A stretch of 64,000 nt of DNA, from NCBI RefSeq assembly GCF_026168515.1, contig NZ_CP093443.1, forward strand, positions 2,232,001 to 2,296,000. Reading direction: 5' to 3'. Positions 10,566 through 20,038 of the stretch are shown one piece after another; the first letter of the stretch is position 1, and each line of letters begins with the position of its first letter. The notes beneath the pieces are model-generated. The model did no database searches and was not told the DNA's origin. It worked only from the letters and a program-made list of their open reading frames with translations. This DNA comes from Brevibacterium spongiae. Lineage in GTDB: Bacteria > Actinomycetota > Actinomycetes > Actinomycetales > Brevibacteriaceae. The position numbers and the translations under genes are program-made.

Positions 10566-11531
10566 TCAGGCCCGCGGCGCGGCAGCGGATTCGGCCAGGG
10601 CTGCGTACATCGCGTCCGCGACCTGCTCGCGCAGCTCGTCCCCGGCCGGCAGGTCCTGATCGGTCGGCAGCCCGGACGCAGCGGCGGCCTGTGCGGAATC
10701 GTCGACCGAGGCGTCGGCTTGCCGTGCTGCTTCCAGGAACAGCTCGAACTGGGCGACGGCCTGTTCGACGAGCATCGCCGTTCCGTCGACCGGGTGCAGG
10801 CCGTGGGCTGCGGCCGCGGCGAGGAATGCCGATTCCGCGGCGTAGGCGACGTCGAGGGCCACTGCTGCGCCGGCGGTGAAGGATTCGGCCCAGATCGGCT
10901 CGGGAACCGCCTCGGCGGGAAGGGTGGAGATGACGACCTCGGAGTCATCGATCCGGTCGAGCCGACCCACCGTGGTCGTCAGCCCCAGCTGTGCGGCGAG
11001 GTCGAGGACTCTCCCGGTCCGGTTCGGGTTGCGCACGCGAATGTCGACATGGGTGAGGTCGAGATCGCGGCAGGCCACCATCGCCGAGGCGGCTGTGGCC
11101 CCGGCACCGAGGATCGTCGCTCGTCCGGCTCCCGCACCGTGCTGATCGGGACACGCCGCCCCGTCGCCCCGGGCCCGGCTCAGGTGCGGGGCGACGGCAC
11201 GGACGATGCCGCGCACATCAGTGTTCGCCACCGCGGTCTGGCTGCCGGTGCGGACGAGGGTGTTGCCGGCTCCGGTGAGAGCGGCAGTGTCCTCGAGCGA
11301 CCAGCCGCGAATGCCGGCCAACTCGACGAGGCGGTCCTTGAGCGGCATCGTCAGCGAGAACCCCGTGTGCTGGGGATGCGCGTCGAGGAACGCCTCAAGC
11401 TCATCGGCGACGAGTTCGAACCGTGAGTACTCACTCGTGTCCAGGCCGAGGGCCGCAAACGCGCTGCGGTGCAGCAGCGGAGACTTCGAATGTGCGATCG
11501 GCGACCCCAGCACCGCAGCACGGATTCTCAT
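10566..11531 (-). CDS. aroE: Shikimate dehydrogenase
   Basis: NADPH-dependent reduction of 3-dehydroshikimate. It has 321 residues from the ATG at 11531, which overlaps the mltG stop by 4 nt; the open frame further upstream lacks family similarity. Shikimate binding: LGSPIAHSKSPLLHRSAF and FSLTMPLKDRLV (catalytic Lys). NADP binding: ILGAGATAASAM. It is longer than the usual 270-290 residues because of an insert of about 15 residues before the nucleotide-binding loop and a C-terminal tail. Confidence 0.93.
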   Translation of the reverse strand: MRIRAAVLGSPIAHSKSPLLHRSAFAALGLDTSEYSRFELVADELEAFLDAHPQHTGFSLTMPLKDRLVELAGIRGWSLEDTAALTGAGNTLVRTGSQTAVANTDVRGIVRAVAPHLSRARGDGAACPDQHGAGAGRATILGAGATAASAMVACRDLDLTHVDIRVRNPNRTGRVLDLAAQLGLTTTVGRLDRIDDSEVVISTLPAEAVPEPIWAESFTAGAAVALDVAYAAESAFLAAAAAHGLHPVDGTAMLVEQAVAQFELFLEAARQADASVDDSAQAAAASGLPTDQDLPAGDELREQVADAMYAALAESAAAPRA

Positions 11532-12670
11532 TCCTTGCCGCCGTCGGAGTTGTGCTCCTTGAGCCACTTCCGGTAGATCTCGACGTTCTTCTGGTGCTCC
11601 TCGTAGGTCTTCGCGAACTTCGTCTCCCCCGTATCCGGGTTCGTGGCCACGAAGAACTGCCAATCGCCGTCGGCCGGTTCGAGGGCGGCTTCCACCGCGC
11701 CCTGGCTCGGGGCGTTGATCGGTCCGGGCGGCAGCCCCTTCTTCTTGTACGTGTTGTACGGCGAATCCGACTGGCGTTCCTTCTTCGTCGTCGTCAGGTC
11801 CGAACGGGCACCATGGATATAGGCCACCGTGGCATCGGACTGCAGCAGTCCGCCGGTCTGAGACTTCTCAGAGATCCTGTTGAGGAAGACGCGAGCGACC
11901 TTCTTGCGCACCTCTTCGTCTCCCGGTGATTCCTTCTCCACGAGGCTGGCCAGGGTGAGCACGCGGTTGGCGTCCTTGTGCTCGATTCCGAGTTCGTCGA
12001 GTTCGGTCTCGGTCTTGTCGACCATCTCCTGGACGACATCCTCGGCGGTCTTCGACTTCTTCATGTCGTAGGTCGCCGGGTACAGGTAGCCTTCGAGGCT
12101 CGGTGCGTCGATCTCGAGACCGTAGTCCTTCGGAGTCTTGTCGTCGATGGCCTTGTCGACCTCGTCGGCGTTCATTCCCGATTCGATCATGATCGCCTTG
12201 ATCTCCTCGACCTGTTTGCCTTCGGCGACCGTGATCTTCGGTGGGGCGATGGGGTTGATGAGCGCCTCGACCGCGGCCTTCGAGCTCATCTTCTCCCGCA
12301 TCGTCCAGGTGCCGGCCTGGATCGTCGCATCCCGGCGTTCGATCTCGTCGAGGAAGGGTTCGGAGTTCATGACCACGCCCTCCTCGACGAGCTGGTTGGC
12401 CACGGTGCGCGCCGAGGATCCGGGGGCGATCTCGATGGACACCTCGTTGGTGCCCTGTCCTTCGTAGTCGCCCTTGGGACCGAAGAGGTCGTCGAAGACT
12501 CCCCCGGCCGCTCGGACGCCGAAGAATCCGCCGATGCCGAAGATGAGGACGCAGATGACGATGATCGTCGTCGTCCGGCGCCGACGCATCATCCGGCGTC
12601 GCTTCTTCGCCCTGATCTCCGCACGGCTCAGTCCGTCGTCTGCTGAGAACTCACCTGGGAAGGGGTTCAT
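11528..12670 (-). CDS. mltG: Endolytic murein transglycosylase MltG (YceG-like)
   Basis: Cleaves nascent glycan strands and so ends peptidoglycan polymerisation. It has 380 residues: a basic cytoplasmic N-terminus (RAKKRRRMMRRRR), one membrane helix at about 34-55, a LysM-like region and the YceG catalytic domain with the active-site Glu in LASLVEKESPGDEE, then QSDATVAYI and SPYNTYKKKGLPPGPINAPS. It overlaps ruvX and aroE by 4 nt each, so wall synthesis, RNA processing and shikimate genes are translated from one transcript. Confidence 0.94.
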   Translation of the reverse strand: MNPFPGEFSADDGLSRAEIRAKKRRRMMRRRRTTTIIVICVLIFGIGGFFGVRAAGGVFDDLFGPKGDYEGQGTNEVSIEIAPGSSARTVANQLVEEGVVMNSEPFLDEIERRDATIQAGTWTMREKMSSKAAVEALINPIAPPKITVAEGKQVEEIKAIMIESGMNADEVDKAIDDKTPKDYGLEIDAPSLEGYLYPATYDMKKSKTAEDVVQEMVDKTETELDELGIEHKDANRVLTLASLVEKESPGDEEVRKKVARVFLNRISEKSQTGGLLQSDATVAYIHGARSDLTTTKKERQSDSPYNTYKKKGLPPGPINAPSQGAVEAALEPADGDWQFFVATNPDTGETKFAKTYEEHQKNVEIYRKWLKEHNSDGGKE

Positions 12671-13143
12671 TGCTCACTCTCCTCGTCGGGCATCTCACGG
12701 CCGGCGGGGACACCGGTGTTGTGTTCGAACTCGAGGGCGTTCTGCAGGATGATGACAGCGGCCTGGGCATCGACGATCTCGCGCCGCTGACGTGAGGACT
12801 TTCCGGCCGCTGCCAGAGCGTGGTGGGCTTCGACTGTGGTGAAGCGTTCGTCGACGAGCCTGACGGGTGTGCCCGTGGCAGCGGCGATCTTCCGAGCGAA
12901 CTCCAGCGCCGAGGCGGCCGCCGCGCGGGCGGCCCCATCGAGGGATTTCGGATCGCCGGCGAGGAGTTCGATGGGTTCGTACTCCTCGACGATCTCGCGC
13001 AGTTCCCGCAGGGCCGCCGGTTCGTCCTTGCGACGCACCACGGCAAGCGGGGAGGCGAGGATGCCGTCGGGATCGCAGGAGGCGACCCCGATGCGGACCG
13101 AGCCGATGTCGAGGCCCAGTCGGCGACCTCGGCGGAAACTCAC
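12667..13143 (-). CDS. ruvX: RuvX/YqgF family nuclease
   Basis: RNase H-fold protein that acts in 16S rRNA 5' maturation and is also annotated as a putative Holliday junction resolvase. It has 158 residues. The first catalytic Asp is in LGLDIGSVRIGVA, and the conserved LVDERFTTVEA and a late Asp (IVDAQAAVIILQ) are present. GTG start overlapping the alaS stop by 4 nt; alaS-ruvX-mltG-aroE is a common actinobacterial order. Confidence 0.93.
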   Translation of the reverse strand: MSFRRGRRLGLDIGSVRIGVASCDPDGILASPLAVVRRKDEPAALRELREIVEEYEPIELLAGDPKSLDGAARAAAASALEFARKIAAATGTPVRLVDERFTTVEAHHALAAAGKSSRQRREIVDAQAAVIILQNALEFEHNTGVPAGREMPDEESEQ

Positions 13144-15794
13144 TGGATAGCCGCCTTGACGGCCCCGATCGCGGCCGGAATCGCTGCTGGATCGCTGCCG
13201 CCGCCCTGTGCGAGGTCGGGCTTGCCGCCGCCCCCGCCGCCGAGCTCGCCGCAGGCCAGGGAGACGAGCTTGCCCGCCTGCAGTCCGGCGGTGCGGGCCG
13301 CCTCGGTGGTGGCGATGACCACGACGGGTTTGCCGTTGCTCACGCCGAGCCCGAGCACCACGGCCTGTCGGTCGTGGACGCGTCCGCGCAGATCGGTGAC
13401 GAGCGTGCGGATGTCGCCGGCGTTGGAGACCTCGCCGAGTTCGGCGACGACGAAGAGGGTGTCGCCCACGGTCTGTGCGGCGTCGAGGAACTTCCCGGCC
13501 GAGGCCAGCAGCTGCTGGGCGTTGAGACGGGAGATCTCCTTCTCCGCGTCCTTGAGCCGGCTCATGAGGTCCGAGACGCGCGAGGTCACGTCGGTGCCGG
13601 GCACCTTGAGCATCTCGGACAGGGAGGACACGATGGTCCGCTCGGCGGCCAGGGAGCGGAAGGCGTCCATGCCGACGGCGGCTTCGATGCGGCGGACTCC
13701 CGAACCCACGGAGGCTTCGGAGAGCACGGAGATCGGACCGACTTCGGCGGAGGCGCCGACGTGGGTGCCGCCGCAGAGTTCGCGGGAGAACGGGCCGCCG
13801 ATGTCGACGACGCGCACCACGTTCGGGTACTTCTCTCCGAACAGGGCCATGGCACCGGACTTCTTCGCTTCGTCGAAGGGCATGTATTCGGTGCCGACCT
13901 CGTAGTTCGATCGCACGGCGAGGTTCGCGACCTCTTCGATCTCCGCCCGCATCTGCGTGCTCGGGGCTTCGGGGAACGAGTAGTCGAAGCGCATGTAACC
14001 GGGCTGGTTGAGCGAACCGGCCTGCACGGCGTGGTTGCCGAGGATCTCGCGCAGAGCGGCGTGGACGAGGTGGGTGGCGGTGTGGGCCTGAGCACCTTGG
14101 AATCGGTGATCGTGATCGACCGCGGCGAGCACTTCGTCGCCGACGTGGAGTTCGCCGTCGATGACCTCGACGCGGTGGGCGGGCAATCCCTTGACCGGGT
14201 TCTGCACATCGGTGACGCGGGCGGTGAAGCCGTGGCCGGAGATGAGGCCGACATCGGCGCGCTGACCGCCGGATTCGGCGTAGAACGGGGTGAGGTCGAG
14301 GACGACGTCGGCGCTCTGGCCGGCGGTGAGCACCTCGGTGGCGACGCCGTCTGCGACGATGCCGCGCACACGCGAATCGGCTTCGAGTCGGTCGTAGCCG
14401 ACGAATTCGCTGGTGCCTTCGTCGAGCAGGGCTGAATACGCGGACAGATCGGTGTGCCCACCGCCCTTCTTCGCCTTCGCATCGGCCTTCGCCCGGGTGC
14501 GCTGCTCGCTCATGAGCTCACGGAACCCGGTCTCGTCGACGTTCAGTCCTGCCTCGGCAGCCATTTCGAGGGTGAGGTCGATGGGGAAGCCGTGCGTGTC
14601 GTGCAGGGCGAAGGCGATGTCCCCGCTGATGGTCTTCTCGCTCCCGGACAGCGATTCCGCAGCGTTCGCGAACAGCTGGGTGCCGGATTCGAGGGTGCGC
14701 AGGAACGCCTTCTCCTCGGCGTAGGCGACCCGGGAGATCCGGTCGAAGTCGGTTTCGAGTTCGGGGTAGGACAGCTTCATCGCCTGCATGGACACGGGCA
14801 GCAGTTCGGGCAGGACCTCGTCCTTGACCCCGAGCAGGCGCATTGCGCGCACGGCACGGCGGAGCAGCCGACGCAGGATGTAGCCGCGCCCCTCGTTGCC
14901 GGGGCGGACCCCGTCGCCGATGATGATGAGTGCGGACCGGACGTGGTCGGCGACGACGCGCATCTGCACATCGGCGTGTTCGTCGGCTCCGTATTCGCGA
15001 CCGGAGAGTCGGCTGGCGACCTCGATGACGGGAAAGACCTCGTCGATCTCGTACATGTTCTCCACGCCCTGGAGCAGGAAGGCCACGCGTTCGAGTCCCA
15101 TGCCGGTGTCGATGTTCTTCGCGGGCAGATCCCCGGCGATGTCGAAGTCGACCTTCGAGCGCACCTCAGCGAGTTCGAACTCCATGAACACGAGATTCCA
15201 GATCTCGATATAGCGGTCCTCGTCGGCCACGGGGCCGCCTTCGACGCCGTAGTCGGGGCCGCGATCGAAGTAGATCTCCGAGCAGTAGCCTCCGGGTCCG
15301 GGCTGGCCGGTGTGCCAGAAGTTGTCTTCGTTGTCGCGCAGCTGGATGCGCTCACGCGGAATGGAGGTCTGTTCGAGCCACATGTCGATGGTCTCGGAAT
15401 CGTCCTCGTGGACGGTCGCCCACAGCTTCTCGGGGGCGAAGCCCAGACCGCCGTCGGCGACCGGGTTCGTCAGCAGTCCCCAGGCGAATTTGATGGCATC
15501 GCGTTTGAAGTAGTCGCCGAAGGAGAAGTTGCCGTTCATCTGGAAGAACGTGCCGTGGCGGGTCGTCTTTCCGACCTCTTCGATATCGGCGGTGCGCACA
15601 CATTTCTGCACACTGGTGGCCCGGTTGAATGGGGCGGGTTCCCGGCCGGTGAGGTAGGGGATGAACTGGACCATGCCTGCGATGTTGAACAGGATGGACG
15701 GATCGGAGCTGATCACCGACGCCGAGGGGACCACGGTGTGCCCGTTCGCTTCGAAGTAGTCCAGCCAGCGTTGTTTGATCTCTGCCGTCTTCAA
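13140..15794 (-). CDS. alaS: Alanyl-tRNA synthetase
   Basis: Charges tRNA-Ala and edits mischarged Ser and Gly. It has 884 residues from a TTG codon at 15794, preceded by GAAAGG at 7-nt spacing; the frame is open upstream but only this start gives the family N-terminus KTAEIKQRWLDYFEANGH. The class II catalytic core is followed by the editing domain with HTATHLVHAAL (HxxxH) and ELCGGTHVGA (CxxxH), and a Gly-rich C-terminal DHHA1 region (GGGGGGKPDLAQGGG). First gene of the alaS-ruvX-mltG-aroE run. Confidence 0.97.
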   Translation of the reverse strand: MKTAEIKQRWLDYFEANGHTVVPSASVISSDPSILFNIAGMVQFIPYLTGREPAPFNRATSVQKCVRTADIEEVGKTTRHGTFFQMNGNFSFGDYFKRDAIKFAWGLLTNPVADGGLGFAPEKLWATVHEDDSETIDMWLEQTSIPRERIQLRDNEDNFWHTGQPGPGGYCSEIYFDRGPDYGVEGGPVADEDRYIEIWNLVFMEFELAEVRSKVDFDIAGDLPAKNIDTGMGLERVAFLLQGVENMYEIDEVFPVIEVASRLSGREYGADEHADVQMRVVADHVRSALIIIGDGVRPGNEGRGYILRRLLRRAVRAMRLLGVKDEVLPELLPVSMQAMKLSYPELETDFDRISRVAYAEEKAFLRTLESGTQLFANAAESLSGSEKTISGDIAFALHDTHGFPIDLTLEMAAEAGLNVDETGFRELMSEQRTRAKADAKAKKGGGHTDLSAYSALLDEGTSEFVGYDRLEADSRVRGIVADGVATEVLTAGQSADVVLDLTPFYAESGGQRADVGLISGHGFTARVTDVQNPVKGLPAHRVEVIDGELHVGDEVLAAVDHDHRFQGAQAHTATHLVHAALREILGNHAVQAGSLNQPGYMRFDYSFPEAPSTQMRAEIEEVANLAVRSNYEVGTEYMPFDEAKKSGAMALFGEKYPNVVRVVDIGGPFSRELCGGTHVGASAEVGPISVLSEASVGSGVRRIEAAVGMDAFRSLAAERTIVSSLSEMLKVPGTDVTSRVSDLMSRLKDAEKEISRLNAQQLLASAGKFLDAAQTVGDTLFVVAELGEVSNAGDIRTLVTDLRGRVHDRQAVVLGLGVSNGKPVVVIATTEAARTAGLQAGKLVSLACGELGGGGGGKPDLAQGGGSDPAAIPAAIGAVKAAIQ

Positions 15795-15935
15795 TCCATG
15801 GCCTTTCAGATATTGTCTGTGCGCCGTCCGGCGGATGAGCCCGACGCGACACCTACTCGTGCGTACCCGCACTTAACAGGGACTAGTTTAATGGCTCCGT
15901 CGCAATATGCGATGTGGCGCGGCGTGCCGTGAATG

Positions 15936-15973
15936 CACGACTGCCCGGAACCGTGAGGTCCCGGGCAGTCGTG
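15936..15973 (-). terminator. Terminator after rpsD
   Basis: Perfect 13-bp inverted repeat (CACGACTGCCCGG and its complement) with a 12-nt loop, beginning 28 nt after the rpsD stop. No U-tract. It keeps rpsD separate from alaS. Confidence 0.7.
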
Positions 15974-16000
15974 GCGGCGCGATGCGCTGTGTTCAGCAGA

Positions 16001-16627
16001 TCAGCGCGAGTAGAACTCGACGACGAGCTGAACGTCACAGGTGATCGGAACCTCTTCGCGCTTCGGGGTGCGCAGCAGAGTCGCCTGCAGGCCCTCGAGG
16101 TTGACGTTGAGGTAGCCGGGAACTGCGGGCAGAACGTCCTTGTGACCACCGGCGGCGGCGACCTGGAACGGATCCATCGATGCCGAACGCTCGTGCACCT
16201 GGATGGTCTGGCCTTCCTTCACGCGGAAGGAGGGACGATCCACGCGCTGTCCGTCGACCGTGATGTGACGGTGGACGACGAACTGACGGGCCTGTGCCAT
16301 GGTGCGGGCGAAGCCCGAACGCAGGACGAGGGCGTCGAGACGCGATTCGAGGAGCTCGACCATGGTCTCACCGGTCAGGCCGGGGAGGCGGTTGGCTTCC
16401 TTGTAGGTCTTGAGCATCTGGGCCTCACGGATGCCGTACTGCGCGCGCAGACGCTGCTTCTCCTTGAGGCGGACCGAGTAGTCGCTGTCGTTGCGACGAC
16501 GGGCGCGACCGTGCTCGCCTGGAGGGTACGGGCGACGCTCGAAGTACTTCTCGGCCTTGGGTGTCAGAGCAATGCCGAGGGCGCGCGAGAGGCGCGTCAT
16601 CCGGCGATTACGTGCTGGTGCTGGCAC
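16001..16627 (-). CDS. rpsD: 30S ribosomal protein S4
   Basis: Primary 16S rRNA binding protein that nucleates assembly of the small subunit. It has 208 residues. The S4 core YFERRPYPPGEHGRARR and the S4 RNA-binding domain (LESRLDALVLRSGFA, QFVVHRHITVDG) are clear. I chose the GTG at 16627 because AAAGG lies 7 nt upstream; an ATG 15 nt further upstream has no such site. The gene stands alone, not in the alpha operon with rpsM, rpsK and rpoA, as in some other actinobacteria. Confidence 0.96.
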   Translation of the reverse strand: MPAPARNRRMTRLSRALGIALTPKAEKYFERRPYPPGEHGRARRRNDSDYSVRLKEKQRLRAQYGIREAQMLKTYKEANRLPGLTGETMVELLESRLDALVLRSGFARTMAQARQFVVHRHITVDGQRVDRPSFRVKEGQTIQVHERSASMDPFQVAAAGGHKDVLPAVPGYLNVNLEGLQATLLRTPKREEVPITCDVQLVVEFYSR

Positions 16628-16779
16628 TGTATTACCTTTCATCAATGTGTTCTGTCACGAAGGGCCCTGAGGGTTCTCGCCCCGAACGCAACTGTTGTTT
16701 CCCCGGATGGGAAAGAGGGTTTGAGCGTCGAGATCCGCTCGCACCGACCGCCTTTAGAGTGCAGGCACAACAGCTGACC

Positions 16780-16809
16780 ATCTTACCGGGTGGACGGCTC
16801 CTGCCGCAA
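16780..16809 (-). promoter_or_regulatory. Probable rpsD promoter
   Basis: On the minus strand TTGCGG (16804-16809), 18 nt, TAAGAT (16780-16785). This would give an untranslated leader of roughly 150 nt for rpsD. The region between rpsD and the antiporter gene (16628-16907) shows no other feature. Confidence 0.45.
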
Positions 16810-16907
16810 AGCGATCATCGGCCGTGGCTGTGATGTTCCCGACGTCGACTCCGCTCCGACTGTGACGGAGTTCGGCTGCGGCCCGGTTCGGCTCCCGACG
16901 TCGCCGT

Positions 16908-18494
16908 TTATCCGGCCGTGCCGTCGCGGCAGTCGAGGGCGGCATCTGCGACTGCCGCTCCGGACCCGCTGTAGATGTTGATGACCGCGTGGACGCCGAC
17001 TCGAGCGAAATGGTCGGCTTGGTCGGGGCGCTGGACGACTGCGGCGATGGTGCCGGGGAAGCCCGCGATCCGCAGCTGTTCGAGGGCGAAGGTGTTCGAA
17101 TCGTGCAGCGCCATGGCCAGAACGACGGTGTGCGCGCTGCCGCCGACGACGAGGCGGTGCCAGAATTCGTGGTCGGTCGCGTCGCCTTCGAGCACCGTGA
17201 ACCCATCTGCGCGCAGGGCTTCGGTGACGGTGAGATCGTTGTCGATGCCGATGACACGGCTGCCGCCGCGGTCGACGAACCTCTCGTAGGCGCCGCGGCC
17301 GATGCGTCCCATGCCGAGGACGACGACGTCGGCATCCCCGGTGTCCAGCGGGCGGTCGTTCGCGCGCAGTCTGGCTTCGTTCTCATCGGGCAGGATCGCA
17401 TCGAGCTTTGCCACGATCTGGAGACTGTAGGCATTGGCCAGTGACGATCCGATCATGCCCAGGGCCACGGCAAGGGCGGTGATGGTCAGCCAGTTGTCGT
17501 CGAACAGACCGTTGTCGATGCCGACGGCGACGACGATGAGCGCGAACTCGGAGAAGTTGCTCAGCGCGAGGCTCGTGCGCACACTCGTGCGGTTGCGCAG
17601 CCCGAAGACGCGGCCCATGAGGAAGAAGCTGACGAAGTTGAAGGGCAGCAGGATCGCACACAGCAGGAGGGCCATGAGCAGATCCGACCATGTCGGCACC
17701 GCCTGGAGTCCGATGACGACGAAGAATCCGACGAGGAAGAGCTCTTTGACGCTGAACAGCGACTTCGACATCTCGACCGCACGTGGATGAGTGGAGAAGA
17801 GCAGCCCGAGCACGAGGGCACCGAGGTCACCGTGGATGCCCACGGATTCGAAGGCGACATAGCCGGGCCCCAGGGCCATGACCACGCCGAAGAGCACGAG
17901 CAGCTCCCCTCGACCGACTCGGTCGAGGAGCTGTCGCAGCACCCACACCGCAGGGATGACCAGGACGAGTGCGAAGGCCCAGGGGCTCGGCGGCTCTTCA
18001 CCGGCGATCGTGATGAAGGCGACCGCTGCGAGGTCCTGGAGGACGAGGATGGCGATGGCGATCTGACCGTAGTAGGAACCGTCATCGGACCGGTCCTCGA
18101 GCACTTTGACGACGAGCACCGTGGAGGAGAACGACAGCGCGAACCCCAGCAGAGCAAGCGTCCCCACTCCCCCGCCGACGGTGACGATTCCGATGACGGC
18201 GGCGAGGCCGATCGTTCCCGCGCCGAGGAGGATCACCGTGACCATGTGCAGGGCCGCCGTGCCGTGTGCTTCGGGTTGGAGCAGGGACCGCAGGTCGAAT
18301 TTCAGGCCGATGGTGAACAGCAGCAGGACGACTCCGAGGTCGGAGATCTCCTGGAGTCCGGCGAACGCGGTGAAGCCGAAGAGGTGGAGGAGGAATCCGG
18401 CGGCGAGGAACCCCACGAGAGGCGGGATGCGCAGTTCGTGGGCGATGAGGCCGAGTGCCAGCGCGGCGGCGATGGTGATGACGATGTCTGCCAT
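16908..18494 (-). CDS. CPA2-family monovalent cation:proton antiporter with C-terminal RCK_N (TrkA-N) domain
   Basis: Integral membrane antiporter of the Kef/YbaL type, probably exchanging K+ or Na+ for protons. It has 528 residues: about 12 hydrophobic segments over residues 1-375, then a nucleotide-binding domain starting DADVVVLGMGRIGRGAYERF (GxGxxG fold) and ending near residue 528. The ligand-binding domain would let NAD(H) or similar gate transport, as in Kef systems; the substrate cannot be told from sequence. It lies 65 nt downstream of rarA on the same strand, perhaps on the same transcript. Confidence 0.88.
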   Translation of the reverse strand: MADIVITIAAALALGLIAHELRIPPLVGFLAAGFLLHLFGFTAFAGLQEISDLGVVLLLFTIGLKFDLRSLLQPEAHGTAALHMVTVILLGAGTIGLAAVIGIVTVGGGVGTLALLGFALSFSSTVLVVKVLEDRSDDGSYYGQIAIAILVLQDLAAVAFITIAGEEPPSPWAFALVLVIPAVWVLRQLLDRVGRGELLVLFGVVMALGPGYVAFESVGIHGDLGALVLGLLFSTHPRAVEMSKSLFSVKELFLVGFFVVIGLQAVPTWSDLLMALLLCAILLPFNFVSFFLMGRVFGLRNRTSVRTSLALSNFSEFALIVVAVGIDNGLFDDNWLTITALAVALGMIGSSLANAYSLQIVAKLDAILPDENEARLRANDRPLDTGDADVVVLGMGRIGRGAYERFVDRGGSRVIGIDNDLTVTEALRADGFTVLEGDATDHEFWHRLVVGGSAHTVVLAMALHDSNTFALEQLRIAGFPGTIAAVVQRPDQADHFARVGVHAVINIYSGSGAAVADAALDCRDGTAG

Positions 18495-18559
18495 GCCGTC
18501 CTCCTCGCTCGGCCGCAGCCGGGAGGCATTCGCACTCTGCCGCGTCTATTCCAAAGCTA

Positions 18560-20038
18560 TCAGGGCCGGAGCAGACGCCGCAGGTTCTCGAGTCTCTCGG
18601 CCATGGTCCGTTCCATGCCGTTGGTGCTCGGGGTGTAGTACTGCTTGCCCCGCAGCGTCTCGGGCAGGTACTCCTGAGCGGCGACTCCGTGCGGGTAGTC
18701 GTGGGAGTATTTGTAGCCGTTCCCGTGGCCGAGTTCCTTGGCACCTGGGTAGTGGGCATCGCGCAGATGCATGGGCACCTGTCCGGCGAGCCCGTTCTTC
18801 ACATCGGCGATCGCGGCGTCCAAGGCCCGGTAGCTCGCGTTCGACTTCGGTGCCAGGGCGAGGTAGGTGACCGCCTCGGCGAGTGGGATTCGCCCCTCGG
18901 GCATGCCGATGTTCTGCACCGCGGTGGAGGCGGCCACAGCGATCGGCAGCGCCTGCGGGTCGGCCATGCCGATGTCCTCGGCCGCCGAGATCACGACGCG
19001 GCGGGCGATGAAGCGCGGGTCCTCACCGGCGACGATCATTCGCGCCAGATAGTGCAGTGCGGCGTCGACGTCGGAGCCGCGGATGGATTTGATGAATGCG
19101 GAGACCACATCGTAGTGCTGGTCGCCGTTCCGGTCGTAGCGCAGAACGGTTTCGCTGCTGGCTTCCGCACAGCTCTCCTCGGTGATGAGGATCGGGCGGG
19201 CTTCGCTGCTCCCGGCTTCGCCGTCAGCGGACTCTGCGTCCTCGCCCGGATCCTCGCCAGTCTGCGCACGATCGGCCCGGGCCGCATCGGCCTGGGCTGC
19301 GGCGATGCCGGCGGCGGCTTCGAGCACTGTCAGCGACCGGCGGGCGTCGGCGCCGGCGATGCGGACGATGAATTCCCGCGCCTCCTCGGTGAGGGTGAAC
19401 TGCCCGGCCAGTCCCCTCTCCGATTCGATCGCCCGGTCGAGCAGCCGCCCGACGGCTTCATCGTCGAGCGGGCGCAGGGTGAGCAGGAGGGACCGGGAGA
19501 GCAGAGGCGAGATGACGGAGAACGACGGGTTCTCCGTCGTTGCGGCAACGAGCACGACGAGGCGGTTCTCGACCGCGGGCAGCAGTGCATCCTGCTGGGC
19601 CTTGGAGAAGCGGTGGATCTCATCGAGGAAGAGCACTGTGGTGCGCTGATACATCTCCCGCTCGCGGCGGGCGTTCTCGATGACCTGCCGCACGTCTTTG
19701 ACACCGGCGGTGATCGCGGAGAGTTGGACGAAAGTGCGTCCCGGCGCATGGGAGATGACATGGGCCAGGGTCGTCTTCCCGACTCCGGGAGGTCCCCACA
19801 GGATCACCGAGGAGGCGCCCGCCCGGTCTCCCCCGCTGGCTTCGACGAGCTGGTTGAGCGGGGACCCGGGGAACGTCAGGTGCTCCTGACCGACCACCTC
19901 GTCGAGGGTGCGCGGACGCATCCGCACCGCCAGCGGGTCGAGCGCGCGCCCGCGGGAGCCGTCGGAGGAACCGGCGAAGCCCGGACCAGGTGATTCCTGG
20001 TCCGGGCCGTCGGAGAACAGATTCGGTTCTTGGCTCAT
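18560..20038 (-). CDS. rarA: Replication-associated recombination protein A (MgsA/WRNIP1 family AAA+ ATPase)
   Basis: AAA+ ATPase that acts at stalled replication forks. It has 492 residues. Walker A is [14 protein letters not shown], Walker [17 protein letters not shown], and the C-terminal tetramerisation domain ends with [15 protein letters not shown]. An insert rich in Glu, Ala and Asp (about residues 250-290) lies between the ATPase and C-terminal domains. The ATG overlaps the last base of the aspS stop (TGATG), so it is co-translated with aspS. Confidence 0.95.
   Translation of the reverse strand: MSQEPNLFSDGPDQESPGPGFAGSSDGSRGRALDPLAVRMRPRTLDEVVGQEHLTFPGSPLNQLVEASGGDRAGASSVILWGPPGVGKTTLAHVISHAPGRTFVQLSAITAGVKDVRQVIENARREREMYQRTTVLFLDEIHRFSKAQQDALLPAVENRLVVLVAATTENPSFSVISPLLSRSLLLTLRPLDDEAVGRLLDRAIESERGLAGQFTLTEEAREFIVRIAGADARRSLTVLEAAAGIAAAQADAARADRAQTGEDPGEDAESADGEAGSSEARPILITEESCAEASSETVLRYDRNGDQHYDVVSAFIKSIRGSDVDAALHYLARMIVAGEDPRFIARRVVISAAEDIGMADPQALPIAVAASTAVQNIGMPEGRIPLAEAVTYLALAPKSNASYRALDAAIADVKNGLAGQVPMHLRDAHYPGAKELGHGNGYKYSHDYPHGVAAQEYLPETLRGKQYYTPSTNGMERTMAERLENLRRLLRP

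Noticed and set aside
12867..15932. Long plus-strand open frames opposite alaS
   Set aside because: Mirror frames of a conserved synthetase; Val/Gly/Asp-rich products without motifs or ribosome binding sites.
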